A DNA stretch of 64,000 nt from Pseudomonadota bacterium (GTDB lineage Bacteria > Myxococcota_A > Polyangia > Polyangiales > Polyangiaceae), in assembly GCA_023402175.1 (NCBI GenBank), contig JAEXCN010000578.1, forward strand, positions 26,440-90,439. Reading direction: 5' to 3'. Below the pieces are notes generated by a model that saw only the letters and a program-made list of their open reading frames with translations, did no database searches and was not told the DNA's origin. Made by a program: the position numbers and the translations under genes. Below are positions 62,104 through 64,000 of this stretch, piece by piece; position 1 is the stretch's first letter, and the number at the start of each line of letters is the position of its first letter.

Positions 62104-63036
62104 TCAGCACCCGGCGAGGTTCTTGTAGCTCTTCGGGATCGTGAAGAGCGACGCGTCGAGTGGATGCGCGTCGACCTTCACGGCGAGAAGCTTCGACTTG
62201 TCGCCCTCGGTGATTCGGAGCGGGAAGACGCTCCGAACGGAGAGCTCCTTCTCCCATGCGGTCGCGGGTCGGCCGGAAGGATCGATGAAGGCGGCGCCTC
62301 GGACGACGCATGCCTCGCGCGTCGTCTTGCCGTCTTCGAGCTGCCAGATCTCGCACTCGCGATCGGCGACCTTGTCCTTGCGGTCCGTCTTCGTGACCTT
62401 CGGCTCGCCCGGCCCGGCGGCGATCTGGGAGGCGGCAAACGTCTTCTTGTCGTCGTCGACCGTGTAGATGCGGAGAGTGGACGTATCGACGATCGTCCGG
62501 CGCTTGCCGGTCCCGGCGACGCGGAGGAGCGTGCCCTTCACCTCGTAGGTCGTCTTCGCGCCGCCGCGCTCGAGGGTGATCTCACCTTCGAGCTGCCCCG
62601 CCGCGTCCGGGACGTCGACCCACGAGTCCGACTTCGCCGTCTTCGCCGCTGAGCCTTCGTCCCCGTCCTTCTTCTTGCGCCGCGCGTCGAGGAGCGCCTG
62701 CGGGAAGCAGTAGCCGCCCTGGAGCGGCCGGCCGCGCTCGTCATATTCGTCGAGCTCGACCTTCACGCACTTGATGTCGGGGGCGCAGTCGCCGTCGGTC
62801 TCGCACGGACGGCTGCAGACGCCATCACCTTCGACCGATTGCTTCAGGCAGCGCGGAGCCTCGCTCCGGCAGTGCATGTCGTAGGTGCAGGTGCCGCCGA
62901 GCGTCTCCTTCTTCACGATGTAGCGCGTGTAGATGAAGCCCCCAGCACACGCGATGACGAGGACAGCGAGGATCGACCGACGCACGATCGTCGCTTTCGT
63001 CGTCTTCTTCGGCGCGTCTTCGTCGAGGTTGTCCAT
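62104..63036 (-). CDS. Membrane-anchored protein with small Cys-rich domain, unknown function
   Basis: I do not recognise a full-length family. The 310-residue protein has a short cytoplasmic Lys-rich start, a membrane helix at residues about 20-38 (RSILAVLVIACAGGFIYTRY) and a periplasmic Cys-rich region (about 48-115: GGTCTYDMHCRSEAPRCLKQ, GVCSRPCETDGDCAPDIKC). A Lys/Asp linker leads to a beta-rich domain (about 145-310) that resembles DUF4412-type carriers (TYEVKGTLLRVAGTGKRRTI, DRECEIWQLEDGKTTREACV). It ends FTIPKSYKNLAGC. It is divergent from the PadR gene by 32 bp. Confidence 0.7.
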   Translation of the reverse strand: MDNLDEDAPKKTTKATIVRRSILAVLVIACAGGFIYTRYIVKKETLGGTCTYDMHCRSEAPRCLKQSVEGDGVCSRPCETDGDCAPDIKCVKVELDEYDERGRPLQGGYCFPQALLDARRKKKDGDEGSAAKTAKSDSWVDVPDAAGQLEGEITLERGGAKTTYEVKGTLLRVAGTGKRRTIVDTSTLRIYTVDDDKKTFAASQIAAGPGEPKVTKTDRKDKVADRECEIWQLEDGKTTREACVVRGAAFIDPSGRPATAWEKELSVRSVFPLRITEGDKSKLLAVKVDAHPLDASLFTIPKSYKNLAGC

Positions 63037-63068
63037 CGGCGATCGGAGACGCGGATTATACTCCGCGC

Positions 63069-63695
63069 GTGCCCAAGGTCGTTCGTCTCGAGCTGAACGC
63101 TACCGCTGCCTCGATCCTCGGCTTCCTCCACTTCAATCCGATGACGGGCTTCGATCTGATGTCCGCCATCGAGAACATCATCGGCGACTTCTGGCACGTG
63201 ACGAAGAGCCAGATCTACCGCGAGCTGAAGCTGCTCGCGGAGCACGGCCTCGTCGAGACGCTCGAGACCGGCGCACGAGACAAGCAGCCGTACCGGATCA
63301 CGGCCGACGGGCGAGCGAGGTTCCGCGAATGGATCCGTCAGCGCCCGACGCCGCCGATCATGCGGATGCCGATCGTGCTCGAGGTCTTCTTCGGGGGTGA
63401 CGTTCCGTTCGAGGAGCTCCGCAGTCACGTTGCAGAGATGCGCGCGCACCACGACGAGCGCCTTCGCGTCTACGAGACGTTCGTCCCGCAAGCGCCGAAG
63501 GGAACGTGGCCGCACGAGGCGCTGCGGCTCGGGTTCATGTTCCAGCGCATGATGATCGAGTGGCTCGACTCGCTGCCGAGCGAGCCGCTTCCGCCGCTGC
63601 CTCCGTACCCGGAGGCCGAGGCGCATGCGCGCAAGGGCAAGAAGTCGCCGGCGCCGCCGAAAAAAGCGGACAAAACCGCGAAACGGCGGCGTTAG
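63069..63695 (+). CDS. PadR-family transcriptional regulator
   Basis: This is 208 residues from a GTG at 63069. The PadR winged helix is at residues 8-80: ATAASILGFLHFNPMTGFDL, IIGDFWHVTKSQIYRELKLL and GLVETLETGARDKQPYRITA. A Vir-C-like helical dimerisation region follows (about 95-170). The C-terminus is a Lys/Pro/Ala-rich tail. It lies next to an operator-like array at 63695-63734 in front of a carotenoid oxygenase, which it may control. PadR proteins respond to phenolics or other small molecules. Confidence 0.9.
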   Translation: MPKVVRLELNATAASILGFLHFNPMTGFDLMSAIENIIGDFWHVTKSQIYRELKLLAEHGLVETLETGARDKQPYRITADGRARFREWIRQRPTPPIMRMPIVLEVFFGGDVPFEELRSHVAEMRAHHDERLRVYETFVPQAPKGTWPHEALRLGFMFQRMMIEWLDSLPSEPLPPLPPYPEAEAHARKGKKSPAPPKKADKTAKRRR

Positions 63696-63734
63696 TCCAA
63701 AAAGGACAGTCCACTCTGGACAGTCCAAAATGGA
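63695..63734. promoter_or_regulatory. Operator array: GTCC/GGAC half-sites with 14-bp period before carotenoid oxygenase gene
   Basis: GGACAGTCC occurs at 63704-63712 and 63718-63726, separated by 5 nt, and flanked by GTCC at 63695 and GGAG at 63732 with the same 5-nt AT-rich spacers (AAAAA, ACTCT, AAAAT). Thus GTCC recurs at 63695, 63709, 63723 and GGAC-like at 63704, 63718, 63732, a strict 14-bp period. The array begins at the PadR gene's stop and ends 34 nt before the next ATG. Confidence 0.7.
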
Positions 63735-63767
63735 GTGTTACGGTTCCTCCCATCAGGAGGACGCCCG

Positions 63768-64000
63768 ATGACTGCTGCCGTGACCGCTCCTGCCACGAAG
63801 ACGCCCGCGTCATTCGATGCGGCCCGCTCGGCCGCGACCGCCGCGAACGAGCGAGGCTGGCGCCGTGGCTTCGACAACCTCTCGCGCGAGCACGCCTTCG
63901 TCCCGCTCCGCATCGAGGGCAAGCTTCCGCCCGAGCTGCGCGGCACGTTCTACCGTAATGGCCCGGGGGTCTTCGACGTCGCAGGGGAGCGCTATCGCCA
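63768..64000 (+). CDS. Carotenoid oxygenase family protein, 5' part (cut by window edge)
   Basis: The ATG at 63768 has CAGGAGG seven nt upstream. About 78 residues are visible; after a 25-residue leader the sequence matches the start of carotenoid cleavage dioxygenases: FDNLSREHAFVPLRIEGKLP followed by PELRGTFYRNGPGVFDVAG. The four iron-ligand histidines would be in the missing part. Family members cleave carotenoids or stilbenes. Expression is probably governed by the GGACAGTCC array and possibly by the PadR protein just upstream. Confidence 0.88.
   Translation, partial: MTAAVTAPATKTPASFDAARSAATAANERGWRRGFDNLSREHAFVPLRIEGKLPPELRGTFYRNGPGVFDVAGERYR

Noticed and set aside
58781..62356. 1191-codon minus-strand frame overlapping the AsmA-like gene
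   Set aside because: A shifted frame of the real gene, Arg-rich and without hydrophobic or beta pattern.
1..64000. CRISPR arrays and rRNA genes
   Set aside because: No direct-repeat/spacer series and no rRNA-like conserved sequence were seen in the window.

Overview
The window is high-GC DNA (roughly two thirds G+C by eye) with dense genes. It holds many predicted lipoproteins with lipoboxes, Cys-rich 'NCGACGxxC' repeat proteins, RCC1 and 'WGSGPNDVW' propeller proteins, an IgGFc-binding-like protein, an ECF sigma/anti-sigma-like pair and inositol-lipid genes. This mix points to a myxobacterium (Myxococcota, Polyangia; Labilithrix/Sorangium-like). That assignment is inference from protein style, not from a marker gene.

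Left part (1-5.6 kb): a Cys-rich lipoprotein gene translationally coupled to a propeller lipoprotein that runs off the edge. Then comes a three-gene overlapping operon (alpha/beta hydrolase, TetR regulator, acyl-CoA thioesterase) behind a promoter with a perfect palindrome, and a DsbA/FrnE-like oxidoreductase. 5.6-12.6 kb: one compact minus-strand operon, with 4-nt overlaps at four of its five junctions: inositol-phosphate synthase, CDP-alcohol phosphatidyltransferase, GtrA-like protein, Aur1-like PAP2 enzyme, PgpA-like phosphatase, MMPL/RND transporter. Together they look like a route from glucose-6-phosphate to phosphatidylinositol and inositol phosphoryl sphingolipid, plus export.

13-33 kb: mostly housekeeping and stress genes: a KefF/KefC-like pair, LysR regulator, pirin, OsmC, UBP zinc finger, TerC, phosphatidylserine synthase, SF2 helicase, a serpin with a predicted P1 arginine, a formylglycine-enzyme-fold lipoprotein, a crotonase lacking the catalytic glutamates, and divergent haloalkane/haloacid dehalogenases. 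Around 32.5-33.9 kb lie a frameshifted TatA gene, a glycine/tryptophan-rich repeat lipoprotein and the remains of a Doc toxin.

34-46 kb: an accessory block. An ECF sigma factor and its anti-sigma-like partner lead straight into five consecutive lipoprotein genes on the minus strand. Upstream are a modular Cys-rich lipoprotein and a predicted envelope protein; a degenerate second copy of the latter's 3' end sits just in front of the sigma gene. The block is bounded by tRNA-Gly(GCC) and a decayed tyrosine-recombinase tail at 46 kb, so it may be an old genomic island.

46-64 kb: a truncated DUF1206 protein, a hotdog thioesterase-like protein coupled to a Memo/AmmeMemoRadiSam-B protein, a YkgJ-type cysteine-cluster protein, two tandem sulfatase/alkaline-phosphatase-superfamily proteins with threonine at the nucleophile position, MgtE, an RCC1 lipoprotein, a second pirin, a large AsmA-like protein, and a PadR regulator followed by a 14-bp-periodic operator array in front of a carotenoid oxygenase cut by the right edge.
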